Source of the DNA: Aminobacter sp039907765
GTDB taxonomy: Bacteria > Pseudomonadota > Alphaproteobacteria > Rhizobiales > Rhizobiaceae
Direction: 5' to 3'
Assembly (NCBI RefSeq): GCF_039907765.1
Contig: NZ_JARDJI010000018.1
Location: forward strand, 45,507 to 109,506
Length of the DNA stretch: 64,000 bases
The notes beneath the pieces were generated by a model. It was not told the origin of the DNA and did not search any database. It worked only from the letters and a program-made list of their open reading frames with translations. Below, in pieces: positions 17,430-26,801 of this stretch (position 1 is the first letter of the stretch; each line of letters begins with the position of its first letter). Both the position numbers and the translations under genes were made by a program.

Positions 17430-18338
17430 ATGGAAGACTGGAACGAACTCAGGCTGGTGCTCGCCGTGGCCCGCGCCGGCAGCCTGACAGCGGCGGCCGG
17501 CCTGCTCGGCATCGACCATTCGACGGTGTTTCGCCGGCTCAATGCGTTCGAGCAACGGCTGGCGGTGCGCCTGTTCGAGCGCCTGCCCGGCGGCGTCTAC
17601 CAGCTGACCTCTCCCGGCGAGCGCATGGCGGCGGCGGCCGAGCGCATGGAGGACGAGGCGCTGGCGCTGGCCCGCGACATCGCCGGCGCCGACGGCCGGC
17701 TCTCGGGGCGGCTGCGCGTCACCTCTTCGGAAACGCTCGCCTATTCCAGGCTGACGAAACATCTGGCCGAGTTCCGCACCGTCCATCCCGGCATCGTCGT
17801 CGAACTCGCCATCGAGAACCGGGTTTTGTCGCTGTCGCGCCGTGAGGCGGACGTCGCGCTGCGGCCGATTCGGCCGAAGGAAGGCGATCTCTGGGGGCGC
17901 AAGCTGGCCGGCGTCGCCTGGACGTTCTTCGCGGCAAAGGCCTATCTCGATGCGCATGGCGGCCCGATCCCGGCAGCCAGTGCGCTGGGCGCACGTTCGC
18001 TGGTCGGCTGGGAAGAAACCGCAGGCGGCATCATGGCCGCCGACTGGCTGGAGCGGAACGTCTCGCCCGAGAACTTCGTCTACCGCACCAACAGCCTGGT
18101 CAACCAGTCGGTGGCGGCGTGCGCCGGCATCGGGCTGGCGCTCCTGCCCTGCTATCTCGGCGACAACGAGCCGGGCCTCGTGCGTGCGTTGTCCGAGCCC
18201 ATCGCGGAACTGGCCGGCGAGCTGTGGATCGTCACCCACCAGGACCTGAAAGGCACGGCCCGGGTCCGCGCGTTCTTCGACGTCGTCGGCGAAGGGCTGG
18301 CGCGCGAGCGCGACCTGTTCGAAGGCCGCGCCGGCTAG
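17430..18338 (+). CDS. LysR family transcriptional regulator
   Basis: 302 residues. The HTH region reads WNELRLVLAVARAGSLTAAA then DHSTVFRRLNAFEQRLAVRL, and the effector domain contains GRLRVTSSETLAYSRL. ATG 17430 precedes the conserved region directly. It is divergent from the GST-SMR pair and is the obvious candidate regulator for it. It converges on the ABC-F gene with only 9 bp between stop codons. Confidence 0.88.
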   Translation: MEDWNELRLVLAVARAGSLTAAAGLLGIDHSTVFRRLNAFEQRLAVRLFERLPGGVYQLTSPGERMAAAAERMEDEALALARDIAGADGRLSGRLRVTSSETLAYSRLTKHLAEFRTVHPGIVVELAIENRVLSLSRREADVALRPIRPKEGDLWGRKLAGVAWTFFAAKAYLDAHGGPIPAASALGARSLVGWEETAGGIMAADWLERNVSPENFVYRTNSLVNQSVAACAGIGLALLPCYLGDNEPGLVRALSEPIAELAGELWIVTHQDLKGTARVRAFFDVVGEGLARERDLFEGRAG

Positions 18339-18347
18339 TTCACCCGA

Positions 18348-19970
18348 TCAGTGCCGCAGGCCCGGCGCTTCCTGGCCGGTGCGCTCGACATATTCGACAT
18401 AGCCGCCGCCATAGGTGTGGATGCCATCGGGCGTCAGTTCCAGCACGCGGTTGGAGAGGGCCGCGAGGAAATGGCGGTCGTGCGAGACGAACAGCATGGT
18501 GCCCTCGTATTGGGAGAGCGCCTCGATCAGCATTTCCTTGGTGGCGATGTCCAGGTGGTTGGTCGGCTCGTCGAGCACCAAAAGGTTCGGCGGATCGAAC
18601 AGCATGATCGCCATCACCAGGCGAGCCTTCTCGCCGCCCGAGAGCACGCGGCACTTCTTCTCGATTTCGTCGCCGGAGAAGCCGAAGCAGCCGGCCAGCG
18701 CGCGCAGCGGCGCCTGTCCTGCCTGCGGGAAGGAATGCTCCAGCTGCTCGAACACGGTGAGGTCGCCGTCGAGCAGGTCCATGGCGTGCTGGGCGAAATA
18801 GCCCATCTTGACGCTCGGCCCGCGCGCCACCGTGCCCTGGTCGGGCTCGGAAGCACCGGCGACCAGCTTGAGCAGCGTCGACTTGCCGGCGCCGTTGACG
18901 CCCATGATGCACCAGCGCTCGCGGCGGCGGACCTGGAAGTCGAGGCCCTCGTAGATGGTCTTGCTGCCGTAGCTCTTGTGCACGTTCTTGATCGTGACCA
19001 CGTCCTCGCCAGAGCGCGGCGCCTGCTGGAACTCGAAGGCCACCGTCTGGCGACGCTTGGGCGGCTCGACGCGATCGATCTTGTCGAGCTTCTTGACCCG
19101 GCTCTGCACCTGGGCGGCATGCGAGGCGCGCGCCTTGAAGCGCTCGATGAACTTGATCTCCTTGGCCAGCATCGCCTGCTGGCGCTCGAACTGCGCCTGC
19201 TGCTGCTTGTCGGCCAGCTGGCGCTGCTGCTCGTAGAACTCGTAATCGCCGGAATAGGTGGTCAGCGAGCCGCCGTCGATCTCGATGATCTTGTTGACGA
19301 TGCGGTTCATGAAGGCGCGGTCGTGCGAGGTCATGAGCAGCGCGCCGTCATAGCCCTTGAGGAAGTCCTCGAGCCAGATCAGGCTTTCGATGTCGAGATG
19401 GTTCGATGGTTCGTCGAGCAGCATCACGTCGGGACGCATCAAAAGGATGCGGGCGAGCGCCACGCGCATCTTCCAGCCGCCGGACAGCTTGCCGACGTCG
19501 CCATCCATCATTTCCTGGGTGAAGCTCAGGCCGTCGAGCACCTCGCGGGCGCGGCCGTCGAGCGAATAGCCGTCGAGCTCCTCGTAGCGCGCCTGCACCT
19601 CGCCATAGCGTTCGATGATGGCGTCCATCTCGTCGGCACGATCGGGGTCGACCATCGCCGCTTCCAGTTCGCGCAGCTCGGCGGCGACCTCGCTGACCGG
19701 GCCGGCCCCTTCCATCACCTCGGCGACGGCGCTGCGGCCGGACATCTCGCCGACATCCTGGTTGAAATAGCCGATGGTGATGCCGCGCTCGCTCGACACC
19801 TGGCCCTCGTCGGGCAGTTCCGCACCGGTGATCATGCGGAACAGCGTCGTCTTGCCGGCGCCGTTGGGGCCGACGAGGCCGATCTTCTCCTGCTTCTGCA
19901 GGGTGGCCGAAGCCTCGACGAAGAGCAGCCGGTGGCTGTTCTGCTTGCTGATGTTCTCGATACGGATCAT
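18348..19970 (-). CDS. ABC-F family ATP-binding protein
   Basis: 540 residues with two ABC domains and no membrane segments. Walker A motifs are GPNGAGKTT and GVNGAGKST, signature motifs are LSGGWKMRVALAR and LSGGEKARLVMAI, and Walker B regions are VMLLDEPSNHLD and LLVLDEPTNHLD. A charged Q/K/R-rich linker (about residues 235-320) joins them. Soluble ABC-F proteins act on ribosomes (EttA, Uup, YbiT, YheS types). The order and the MIRIENISK start resemble the YheS-like branch. ATG 19970 was used because the longer upstream frame overlaps the next gene's leader. Confidence 0.9.
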   Translation of the reverse strand: MIRIENISKQNSHRLLFVEASATLQKQEKIGLVGPNGAGKTTLFRMITGAELPDEGQVSSERGITIGYFNQDVGEMSGRSAVAEVMEGAGPVSEVAAELRELEAAMVDPDRADEMDAIIERYGEVQARYEELDGYSLDGRAREVLDGLSFTQEMMDGDVGKLSGGWKMRVALARILLMRPDVMLLDEPSNHLDIESLIWLEDFLKGYDGALLMTSHDRAFMNRIVNKIIEIDGGSLTTYSGDYEFYEQQRQLADKQQQAQFERQQAMLAKEIKFIERFKARASHAAQVQSRVKKLDKIDRVEPPKRRQTVAFEFQQAPRSGEDVVTIKNVHKSYGSKTIYEGLDFQVRRRERWCIMGVNGAGKSTLLKLVAGASEPDQGTVARGPSVKMGYFAQHAMDLLDGDLTVFEQLEHSFPQAGQAPLRALAGCFGFSGDEIEKKCRVLSGGEKARLVMAIMLFDPPNLLVLDEPTNHLDIATKEMLIEALSQYEGTMLFVSHDRHFLAALSNRVLELTPDGIHTYGGGYVEYVERTGQEAPGLRH

Positions 19971-20161
19971 GGAAACCAGGGTCAGGAAGGGGAGGAGTTG
20001 CGGCGGCTTATGGCACGCGCGCGCGCCGAGTGCGAGTGCTCTCTTGCGGGCATGGCAGCGCATGGGCAAGCGAGCCCCGTGGACCGGCTTGCCCGCCGGC
20101 AGCCGAAGCCAATAGTCTGCCCCGGCGAAAACCGAGATGCACACGCAAGGGAGAGGCAGCA

Positions 20162-20545
20162 ATGTTGTACGCAATCCTGGCTTATCACGCCGAGGGCGTG
20201 GTCGAATCCTGGACCGAGGAGGAGGATGCGGCCCTGATGAAGGACCTGCTCGAGGTCAACGACCGCCTCGTCCGCGAGAAGCATCTTGGTCCGGCGGCCC
20301 GCCTCGGACCGACTGACAGCGCGGTCACCCTGAGGGGAAAAGGGCTCGGTCTCGTCACCGACGGTCCCTTTGCCGAGACCAAGGAGCAGTTGCTCGGCTT
20401 CTACGTCGTGGACTACCCGACGATGGACGCGGCCGTCGCCGCGGCGCGCGAACTGCGCTCCGCCAACCCGACAGCCGTGTACGAGATCCGGCCGATCCTG
20501 CTCTATGTCCCGGGCGCCCCTGTGGCAGGCCGGGAGGAGCGATAG
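20162..20545 (+). CDS. YCII-related (DGPF) domain protein
   Basis: 127 residues. MLYAILAYHAEG at the start and the TDGPFAETKEQLLGFYVVD block are diagnostic of the YCII/DGPF family, small dimeric proteins often encoded next to ECF sigma factors. Here no sigma gene is adjacent. A GGGAGAGGCAGC ribosome site precedes ATG 20162. Function unknown. Confidence 0.88.
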   Translation: MLYAILAYHAEGVVESWTEEEDAALMKDLLEVNDRLVREKHLGPAARLGPTDSAVTLRGKGLGLVTDGPFAETKEQLLGFYVVDYPTMDAAVAAARELRSANPTAVYEIRPILLYVPGAPVAGREER

Positions 20546-20646
20546 GGGCATATCTGCCGGAGGCGTTGGGCAGCTGGCGAGGCATTGTGCCGTCCGATTG
20601 CCTGCGCTAGCCTCGGCCGACAGTCGATCCCACGCCGTCCATCGCC

Positions 20647-21438
20647 ATGGAAATTCTCTACGCGTTCGGGTTCCTACTCCTTTTCAGCGCGGCCGCCATC
20701 GGCGGGGTGGCGCTGCGAGCCCGCCTTCATGAGGACCACCTGTCGCAGGCCAACATGGATGCCTTGCGGCTGGTGACGGGGCTGCTCGTCACCTTTGCGG
20801 CGCTGGTCCTGAGCCTGCAGCTGTCCACGGCGAAGCAGGCCTTCGACGCGGCCAACAAGGACCGTTCCCTCTATGCGGCGCGGCTGGCCCGCCTCGACCA
20901 GTGCCTGCGCAACCTCGGCAGCGAGACGGAGCCGGCAAGGCGCATCCTTCGCCAATACACCGCAGCCGTCATAGCCAGCACCTGGACGACGGAGAAAGCG
21001 CCCGTCGTCGAAGGCATGCCGGATGTCCGCAGCATGGCGGCAAGCGGTGAAGATCCGGGCCTGAATGCCCTCATGAACGAGGTCGGATTGATCGTCGACG
21101 CCCTGGCGCCTGCCGATGCGGTTCGCGCCAACAGGGCCGCCAGATGCCGCGCCGACTACACGATGGTTCAGGAAAGCCGCTGGGCGGTCATCGAAGACGC
21201 GACCGGCGTTGCCCGAGGCTCGTTCGTCGGCATCGTCAGCTTCTGGCTGGCGTTGGTGTTCCTGAGCTTCGGGCTTCAGATCCCGCGCCGTGTGCTGGGC
21301 GCTGTCGTGCTCTCCATCGGCGTGGTGGTGGTCACCAGCGTCATGTTCGTCATCATCGACCTGCACATTCCCTCCGGGGGAATGTTCGGGATCACCAGTT
21401 CGGCGATGCGCGGGGCATTGGCCGACATGGCGCGCTAG
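20647..21438 (+). CDS. Membrane protein resembling the DUF4239 (bestrophin-like) family
   Basis: 263 residues. Two N-terminal membrane helices (ILYAFGFLLLFSAAAIGGVA and LVTGLLVTFAALVLSLQLS), a soluble middle of about 120 residues, and two C-terminal helices (FVGIVSFWLALVFLSFGL and VLSIGVVVVTSVMFVIIDL). The ending D-L-H-I-P-S-G-G-M-F-G-I resembles DUF4239 proteins, recalled by pattern only. No metabolic link to neighbours is visible. Confidence 0.7.
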   Translation: MEILYAFGFLLLFSAAAIGGVALRARLHEDHLSQANMDALRLVTGLLVTFAALVLSLQLSTAKQAFDAANKDRSLYAARLARLDQCLRNLGSETEPARRILRQYTAAVIASTWTTEKAPVVEGMPDVRSMAASGEDPGLNALMNEVGLIVDALAPADAVRANRAARCRADYTMVQESRWAVIEDATGVARGSFVGIVSFWLALVFLSFGLQIPRRVLGAVVLSIGVVVVTSVMFVIIDLHIPSGGMFGITSSAMRGALADMAR

Positions 21439-21491
21439 GTCGGTCCGTCAAACCGGGCAACATCCATCGCGTGACATCGGGAAACCCCCGT

Positions 21492-22490
21492 TTATTCGAA
21501 CCCGCGCGAACCCAAGGTCTGGACGCTCGATTCCTCGCGCTGAGCGCGCCAGTACGATGGCGGGACGCCCAGTTGGCGCTTGAAGGCGCGCGTGAACGCC
21601 GACTCCGACCCATAGCCGGAATCGAAGGCGATTTGCGCCACCGGCTCATGGGTGGCGCGCAGCCGCTCGGCAGCTGACCGCAGCCGCTGTTTCGCCAGGT
21701 AGTGCATCGGTGGATCGCCCATCAGGCGCGTGAAACGATCGGCAAAGGCGGATCGCGACAGTCCGACCTCTGCTGCTAGATCCTCGACCGTCCAGGCCTG
21801 GCGCTTGCGTGCGTGGAGAAGAGCCAGCGCGCGGCCCACGACCGGGTCGCCCAGTCCGGCGAGCCATGTACCCTGGGAGGGTGGCAAGGAATCCAGGTGC
21901 CGCCGGACCGCTTCCACGAACAGGCATTCGGCAAGCCGGGCCAGCATGGCATGAGACCCCGCATGCCAAGACGTCATCTCCTGGGCTGCATAACGCAGCG
22001 TGCTTTCGATCCAGTCGACGGCGGCGCCCTGCTGCACCTCCAGCCGAAGCACATCGGGCAGGATTTCGAGCACGGGATCGCACGGCGCATCGGCACCGAG
22101 GAAACCGCACAGGATGTGTGTCCGTTCGCCGCCGCCGCCATGCTCGATCCTGGCCAGTTCGCCGTTCTGCGGTGGCGCGACCAGTGCTGCCGCGTCCACT
22201 GCCTCGACCGTGAGGTCGCTGCCGAGCCTGTGGGCATTGTTGGAAGGGAAGAGCACGATCTCGCCGGCCTTGATGCGGAAGGGATCCCGCTGGTCCACCT
22301 TCAGCAACAGGTTGCCCTGGGTGACGTAGTGATAGGCGATCACATGCGCGGGCAGCGGCGCCATCAGCAGGCCGACATCGTCCGGTCCGATCGGGGTGGC
22401 GGTAACGCACCAGGGGGCCGTGAATTCGCAATCCAGAAAGATGCCACTGCTCAGTCGAAGCGTGCGCAACAGATCGAGGACTGCGTTCAT
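21492..22490 (-). CDS. AraC family transcriptional regulator with cupin sensor domain
   Basis: 332 residues. The N-terminal part is the AraC-associated cupin_6-like domain (GLLMAPLPAHVIAYHYVTQG, EIVLFPSNNAHRLG). The C-terminal double HTH reads WTVEDLAAEVGLSRSAFADRF and IAFDSGYGSESAFTRAFKRQ. It is divergent from the FAD-linked oxidase gene (190-bp gap) and probably controls it. Confidence 0.9.
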   Translation of the reverse strand: MNAVLDLLRTLRLSSGIFLDCEFTAPWCVTATPIGPDDVGLLMAPLPAHVIAYHYVTQGNLLLKVDQRDPFRIKAGEIVLFPSNNAHRLGSDLTVEAVDAAALVAPPQNGELARIEHGGGGERTHILCGFLGADAPCDPVLEILPDVLRLEVQQGAAVDWIESTLRYAAQEMTSWHAGSHAMLARLAECLFVEAVRRHLDSLPPSQGTWLAGLGDPVVGRALALLHARKRQAWTVEDLAAEVGLSRSAFADRFTRLMGDPPMHYLAKQRLRSAAERLRATHEPVAQIAFDSGYGSESAFTRAFKRQLGVPPSYWRAQREESSVQTLGSRGFE

Positions 22491-22680
22491 TGTCGCACCT
22501 CCCGTTCGGGGCGCCGGGCAAGAAATCCGGCGTTGCGGTCATTCACCAGCCGCCCCGGTAGAGAGTATCATGAATCCACCACCCAGCGGCAGAGTGGGCA
22601 GTCGTTGCCAACCGGGCCAGGCCCGAGGCGTCCGCCCGGCAGGCACGGCGGTGAAATTGGTCCTTTCGTAGGAGGGTGAC

Positions 22681-24060
22681 ATGGAGGTCCAGACCGACAA
22701 TCTCGTGCAGCAGTTGCGGCGTAGCGGCTTCAAGGGACAGATCATCCACGCCGGCAACGCGAGCTATGACGAGGCCAGGGCCATCTTCAACGCCATGATC
22801 GACCGCCGCCCTGCGGTGATCGCGCAATGCCTCGATGTCGAGGACGTGACAAGCGCCGTCCGTTTCGGGCGGGAAGTCGGCTTCGAAATCTCGGTTCGCG
22901 GCGGCGGGCATGGGGTGGCCGGCAAGGCCTTGAATGACGGCGGGCTGGTGATTGACCTTCGTCACATGAACCAGGTGGTCGTCGACGCCGAAAAGCGCCT
23001 GGCAATCGTTTCGGGCGGCGCGACGATGAGCCATCTCGACCGCGCCACCCAACCGCACGGGTTGGCGACGACCGGCGGGCGCGTCTCGACGACCGGCGTG
23101 GGCGGCTTCACGCTCGGCGGCGGCTCGGGCTGGCTCGACCGCAAGTTCGGCCTTGCCTGCGACAATCTCGTTTCGGCCGAGGTCGTCTGCGCGGACGGGA
23201 GCGTGCTCCGCGCCAGCGAAACCGAGAACCCCGACCTGTTCTGGGCACTGCACGGCGGCGGCGGCAATTTCGGCGTCGCCACTTCGTTCACCTTCCGGCT
23301 GCATCCGCTTTCGGTGGTGACGGCGGCCTTGCTGTTCTGGCCGCCTGCGGCCGGACCGGACATCCTGCGGCACTACCGCGACTTCATGGATGCCGCACCC
23401 GACGAAGTCAGCGGCGGCTTCCTCTATGTCACCGCGCCGAACGAAGAGTTCGTGCCGCAACACCTTGTGGGCAAGCTCAGCTGCCTCGCGGTGCTCATCT
23501 ATGCGGGGCCGGAGGACGAGGCGCGCAGGGTTCTCGCGCCCGTTCTGGCACTCAAGCCTGCAGGCACGATGGTCGCCGAAATGCCCTATGCCGATCTCCA
23601 GTGCCTGATCGACGACCCGCCTGGCTATCGCAACTATTGGTCCGCCGAGCATCTCGGACAATTGCCCGACGCAGCCATCGACCTGTTCTGCGCCCGCGCC
23701 GGCGATATGATCGTCCCCTCGCCTTCGCAGCACGTGCTCTTCCCGCAAGGCGGAGCGGCCGGGCGCAATGGCGATCGCTATCCCGTTCCGTGGCGGCGCG
23801 CGGCCTGGACCGTGCATCCTTTCGGCCTGTGGTCGGCCCCCGAAGACGATGAACGCGGGAAACGCTGGACCCGAGACATCAGGGCCGATCTGCAGCCCTG
23901 GGCCATGGGCGCCGTCTACCTCAATTTCATCGGCGACGAGGGTGAGGACAGGGTGCTGGCCGGGTTCGGGCGCGAGAATTACGCGAGGCTGGTCGCCGTC
24001 AAATCTCGCTATGATCCCGACAATGTCTTCCGGTCGAACCACAATATCCGGCCGGAGTAG
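22681..24060 (+). CDS. FAD-linked oxidase, berberine-bridge/PCMH type
   Basis: 459 residues. The FAD_binding_4 domain shows SVRGGGHGVAGKALNDGG, where the His is the usual site for covalent 8-alpha linkage. The second bicovalent Cys site seen in some relatives is absent (GRVSTTGVGGFTLGGGSGW). The C-terminal BBE segment, YDPDNVFRSNHNIRP, anchors FAD. A GGAGGGTGAC ribosome site precedes ATG 22681. Bacterial members oxidise sugars, alcohols or aromatics; the substrate here is unknown. The divergent AraC gene is the likely regulator. Confidence 0.88.
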   Translation: MEVQTDNLVQQLRRSGFKGQIIHAGNASYDEARAIFNAMIDRRPAVIAQCLDVEDVTSAVRFGREVGFEISVRGGGHGVAGKALNDGGLVIDLRHMNQVVVDAEKRLAIVSGGATMSHLDRATQPHGLATTGGRVSTTGVGGFTLGGGSGWLDRKFGLACDNLVSAEVVCADGSVLRASETENPDLFWALHGGGGNFGVATSFTFRLHPLSVVTAALLFWPPAAGPDILRHYRDFMDAAPDEVSGGFLYVTAPNEEFVPQHLVGKLSCLAVLIYAGPEDEARRVLAPVLALKPAGTMVAEMPYADLQCLIDDPPGYRNYWSAEHLGQLPDAAIDLFCARAGDMIVPSPSQHVLFPQGGAAGRNGDRYPVPWRRAAWTVHPFGLWSAPEDDERGKRWTRDIRADLQPWAMGAVYLNFIGDEGEDRVLAGFGRENYARLVAVKSRYDPDNVFRSNHNIRPE

Positions 24061-24277
24061 AGCCAGTATTGGTCTGGGCCACGCCTGCCGGTTCGACATG
24101 ACGGGCATCCGGTCGTCGTGATCCCGATCGGTTTCGACCGGGAGCTGCTGATCGGCCCCAGCTCGTCGGGCGCAGGCATTTCGACCTGCGGTTGCCGGCT
24201 GTTGCAAAGGCCCTGGTTCGCCTGACCGATGGCTTTGTCAGGCCACCAGGGTTCTGACCGAGGCGGGATGCCTTGAC

Positions 24278-25039
24278 CTACGCGATGCTCTCGCCGCCGT
24301 CGATCACCAGCGCCTGGCCGGTCATGAACGACGAGCGGTCGGAGACCAGGAACAGGATCGCCTCGGCGATCTCCTCCGCCGTTGCCCAGCGCTGCATCGG
24401 GATCTTGGTCCGCACATAATCTTCGATCGCCTGGCGTCCGCCCATCTGGGCGATGAAGGGATCGTTGAAGGGGGTGTCGACCCAGCCCGGGCACAGCGCG
24501 TTCACCCGCACGTTGTATTTGGCGTAGTCGATCGACATCTGCCGCGTCATAGCCACCACCGCATGCTTGGACGTGGCATAGGCGATCATCTCGTGGTCGT
24601 AGAAGACGCCGGAATTCGATGCCGTGTTGACGATCACCCCGCCGCCCTGCGCGATCATCGCCGGCATGGCGAGCTTCGATGCCAGGAAATGGGCGCGGAC
24701 GTTGATGCGCCAGGAAGCGTCCATGCCTTCGCTGCCGACCTCCGTCAGCGGGCCGCCGACCTGGATGCCGGCGTGGTTGTGCAGGATGTCGATACGGCCA
24801 TGGCGTTCGAGTGTGGTGCCGATCATGCGCTCGATCTGGCCGTCGTCGGATACGTCGGTGCAGATCGCCTCGGCGCGTCCCCCGCCAGCGCGGATTGCCT
24901 CCGCTGCTGCCTCGCCGGATGCCCTATCGCGGTCGGCGATGACTACCACCGCGCCCTCCCTCCCCATCATCAGCGCGCCGGCCCGGCCGATGCCGGAACC
25001 CGCGCCCGTGACGACGGCAATACGATCCTTGAGCAGCAT
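24278..25039 (-). CDS. Short-chain dehydrogenase/reductase
   Basis: 253 residues of classical SDR type: TGAGSGIGRAG at the NAD(P) site near residue 11, catalytic Ser in NTASNSG and the YATSK tetrad motif, with the C-terminal CPGWVDTPF and SSFMTGQALVIDGGE. It starts 10 bp after the stop of the transporter permease gene on the same strand, so it is likely the last gene of that operon and acts on the imported compound or its product. An NAD-type preference is suggested by acidic Asp after the second strand (VVIADRD). Confidence 0.9.
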   Translation of the reverse strand: MLLKDRIAVVTGAGSGIGRAGALMMGREGAVVVIADRDRASGEAAAEAIRAGGGRAEAICTDVSDDGQIERMIGTTLERHGRIDILHNHAGIQVGGPLTEVGSEGMDASWRINVRAHFLASKLAMPAMIAQGGGVIVNTASNSGVFYDHEMIAYATSKHAVVAMTRQMSIDYAKYNVRVNALCPGWVDTPFNDPFIAQMGGRQAIEDYVRTKIPMQRWATAEEIAEAILFLVSDRSSFMTGQALVIDGGESIA

Positions 25040-25049
25040 GATGGGCCTT

Positions 25050-25862
25050 TCAGTGGGAGGGTTTGCGCTTGCGCAGCAGGAGCTGCGCCGCCGCCACGAT
25101 CAGCACTGAGGCGCAGAGCACGATGGTGGCGATGGCGTTGATTTCGGGGGTCACGCCGCGACGGATGGAGGCAAAAACGTAGATGGGCAGCGTCGTCTGG
25201 GCGCCCGCGACGAAGAAGGCGATGATGAAATCGTCGAAGGAGAAGGTGAAGGCGAGCAGGAAGCCGGCCAGGATCGCGGGCATGATCTGCGGCAGGACGA
25301 TCGACCGGAAGGTGGTCAGCGGCGTGGCGTAGAGGTCGCTCGACGCTTCCACCAGGTTGCGGTCGAGGCTGCCCAGGCGGGTACGCACGATCATCGTCAC
25401 CAGCGCCATCGAGAACAGGCCGTGCGCGGCGATGATCGAACCGTAGCCTAGCGCGAGGCGTGGCGGCTCGCTTCCGGGCCAGACCGAGGCGAGGAACGGA
25501 TTGACCACTGCAAACAATTGCACCAGCGCGACGAGCGTGGAAATGCCGATGACGACGCCCGGCACCACGATGGCGGCGCCTAAGAGCACGTCGAATACGG
25601 TGCGCGTCCTGATGCCGACGCGGGCAAGACCGAGCGCGGCGGCAGTGCCGAACACCGCCGCGAGCGAGGCGCTGGTGGTGGCAATGAACAGGCTGTTCCT
25701 GAGCGCTTCCATCAGGAACGGGTTGGCAAGGGCCTTGCCGTACCACTGGGTCGAAAGCCCGGTGAGTTCGCTCGCATGCCGGCCCGCGTTGAAGGAAAAC
25801 AGCACGACCAGCGCGATCGGCAGATACAGGAAGGCGAAGACCGCGACGATGAAGGCACGCAT
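25050..25862 (-). CDS. Polyamine-type ABC transporter permease (PotC/PotI-like)
   Basis: 270 residues with about six membrane helices. The cytoplasmic EAA-type loop reads EASSDLYATPLTTFRSIVLP, and FSFDDFIIAFFVAG near the C-terminus is typical of PotC. The ATG at 25862 overlaps the TGA of the upstream permease gene in an ATGA junction, which fixes the start despite a much longer open frame upstream. Confidence 0.9.
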   Translation of the reverse strand: MRAFIVAVFAFLYLPIALVVLFSFNAGRHASELTGLSTQWYGKALANPFLMEALRNSLFIATTSASLAAVFGTAAALGLARVGIRTRTVFDVLLGAAIVVPGVVIGISTLVALVQLFAVVNPFLASVWPGSEPPRLALGYGSIIAAHGLFSMALVTMIVRTRLGSLDRNLVEASSDLYATPLTTFRSIVLPQIMPAILAGFLLAFTFSFDDFIIAFFVAGAQTTLPIYVFASIRRGVTPEINAIATIVLCASVLIVAAAQLLLRKRKPSH

Positions 25863-26725
25863 CAGATAAGGTCCACCTGGCGGGCGCCCGAGTAGCGGGC
25901 CGAAACGCGGTTTGCGATGACCAGGACGATCACCGAGACAAGCACCAGGGTTACCGCGATGGCCGAGCCGAACGGCCAGTTGCGCGACTGCAGGAACAGG
26001 TCCACCAGCGCATTGCCGATGAAGAAGACCTTGCCGCCGCCCAGCAGCGTCGGGATGAGATATTCGCCGAGAAGCAGGATCATGACGAGCGAGAAGCCGG
26101 TCATCACGCCCGGCAGCGAGAGCCTGAGCGTGACCCCGAAGAAGGTCGACAAAGGGGTGGCGCCGAGGTCGGCCGAAGCCTCCAGCAGCCTTCGGTCGAG
26201 CCGTTCGAGGCTGACATAGATCGGCAGGATCATCAGCGGCAGGTAGCCGTAGACGATGCCGAGCAGCACGGCGCCCGGCGTGTTGATGAGCCGTAGGTCC
26301 TCGATGCCGACATAGGAGAGCAGCGCCGGAATGCCACGGCCGCCCAGCAGATACATCCAGGCATAGGTGCGGATCAGGAGGCTCGTCCAGAACGGGATGA
26401 CGATCAGCGCAAGCAGGACGAGGCGCCAGCGTTCCGGCACTCGCAAGGCAATGTAGTAGGCCACCGGATAGGCGACGAGCAGGCAGGCGAAGGCCCCGAC
26501 CGGGGCGAGGATCAGCGTGTTCCAGAAGGCGGTGGCACGAGCCGGCAGGTTTGCGTATTGCGCCAAGGTCAGGGCGGCCTGGTAGCCGCCTTCCGGCGCC
26601 CTTTCGCCGACGCTGAAGACGACGATGGCGACGAAGGGCAGCACAAGGAACACGACCAGCCACGCCGTGGCCGGCGCGAGCAGCAGGGCGGTCAGCAATT
26701 TATGGCGAAAGGCGCTCGGCTGCAT
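25862..26725 (-). CDS. Polyamine-type ABC transporter permease (PotB/PotH-like)
   Basis: 287 residues with six predicted membrane helices. The EAA-type loop reads EASADLGATPLSTFFGVTL, followed by FSLVMILLLGEYLIPTLLGG, typical of PotB. It is translationally coupled to the PotC-like gene. Together with the binding protein and ATPase upstream, it forms a complete importer of the spermidine/putrescine class; the actual ligand cannot be told. Confidence 0.9.
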   Translation of the reverse strand: MQPSAFRHKLLTALLLAPATAWLVVFLVLPFVAIVVFSVGERAPEGGYQAALTLAQYANLPARATAFWNTLILAPVGAFACLLVAYPVAYYIALRVPERWRLVLLALIVIPFWTSLLIRTYAWMYLLGGRGIPALLSYVGIEDLRLINTPGAVLLGIVYGYLPLMILPIYVSLERLDRRLLEASADLGATPLSTFFGVTLRLSLPGVMTGFSLVMILLLGEYLIPTLLGGGKVFFIGNALVDLFLQSRNWPFGSAIAVTLVLVSVIVLVIANRVSARYSGARQVDLI

Positions 26726-26801
26726 CCGGACGGCTCCAGGGTCCGACGGCGCGCACTCGGGCGCGGCCGTCGGCGGAGTTGGTTTTTTCGATCTCGCCGG
26801 C

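Noticed and set aside
18351..20237. 628-codon open frame opposite the ABC-F gene
   Set aside because: The other strand has perfect Walker and signature motifs; this frame is a compositional shadow.
24061..24277. 217-bp gap after the FAD-linked oxidase examined for a tRNA or small gene
   Set aside because: No cloverleaf, no ribosome site with a convincing frame and no known family seen.
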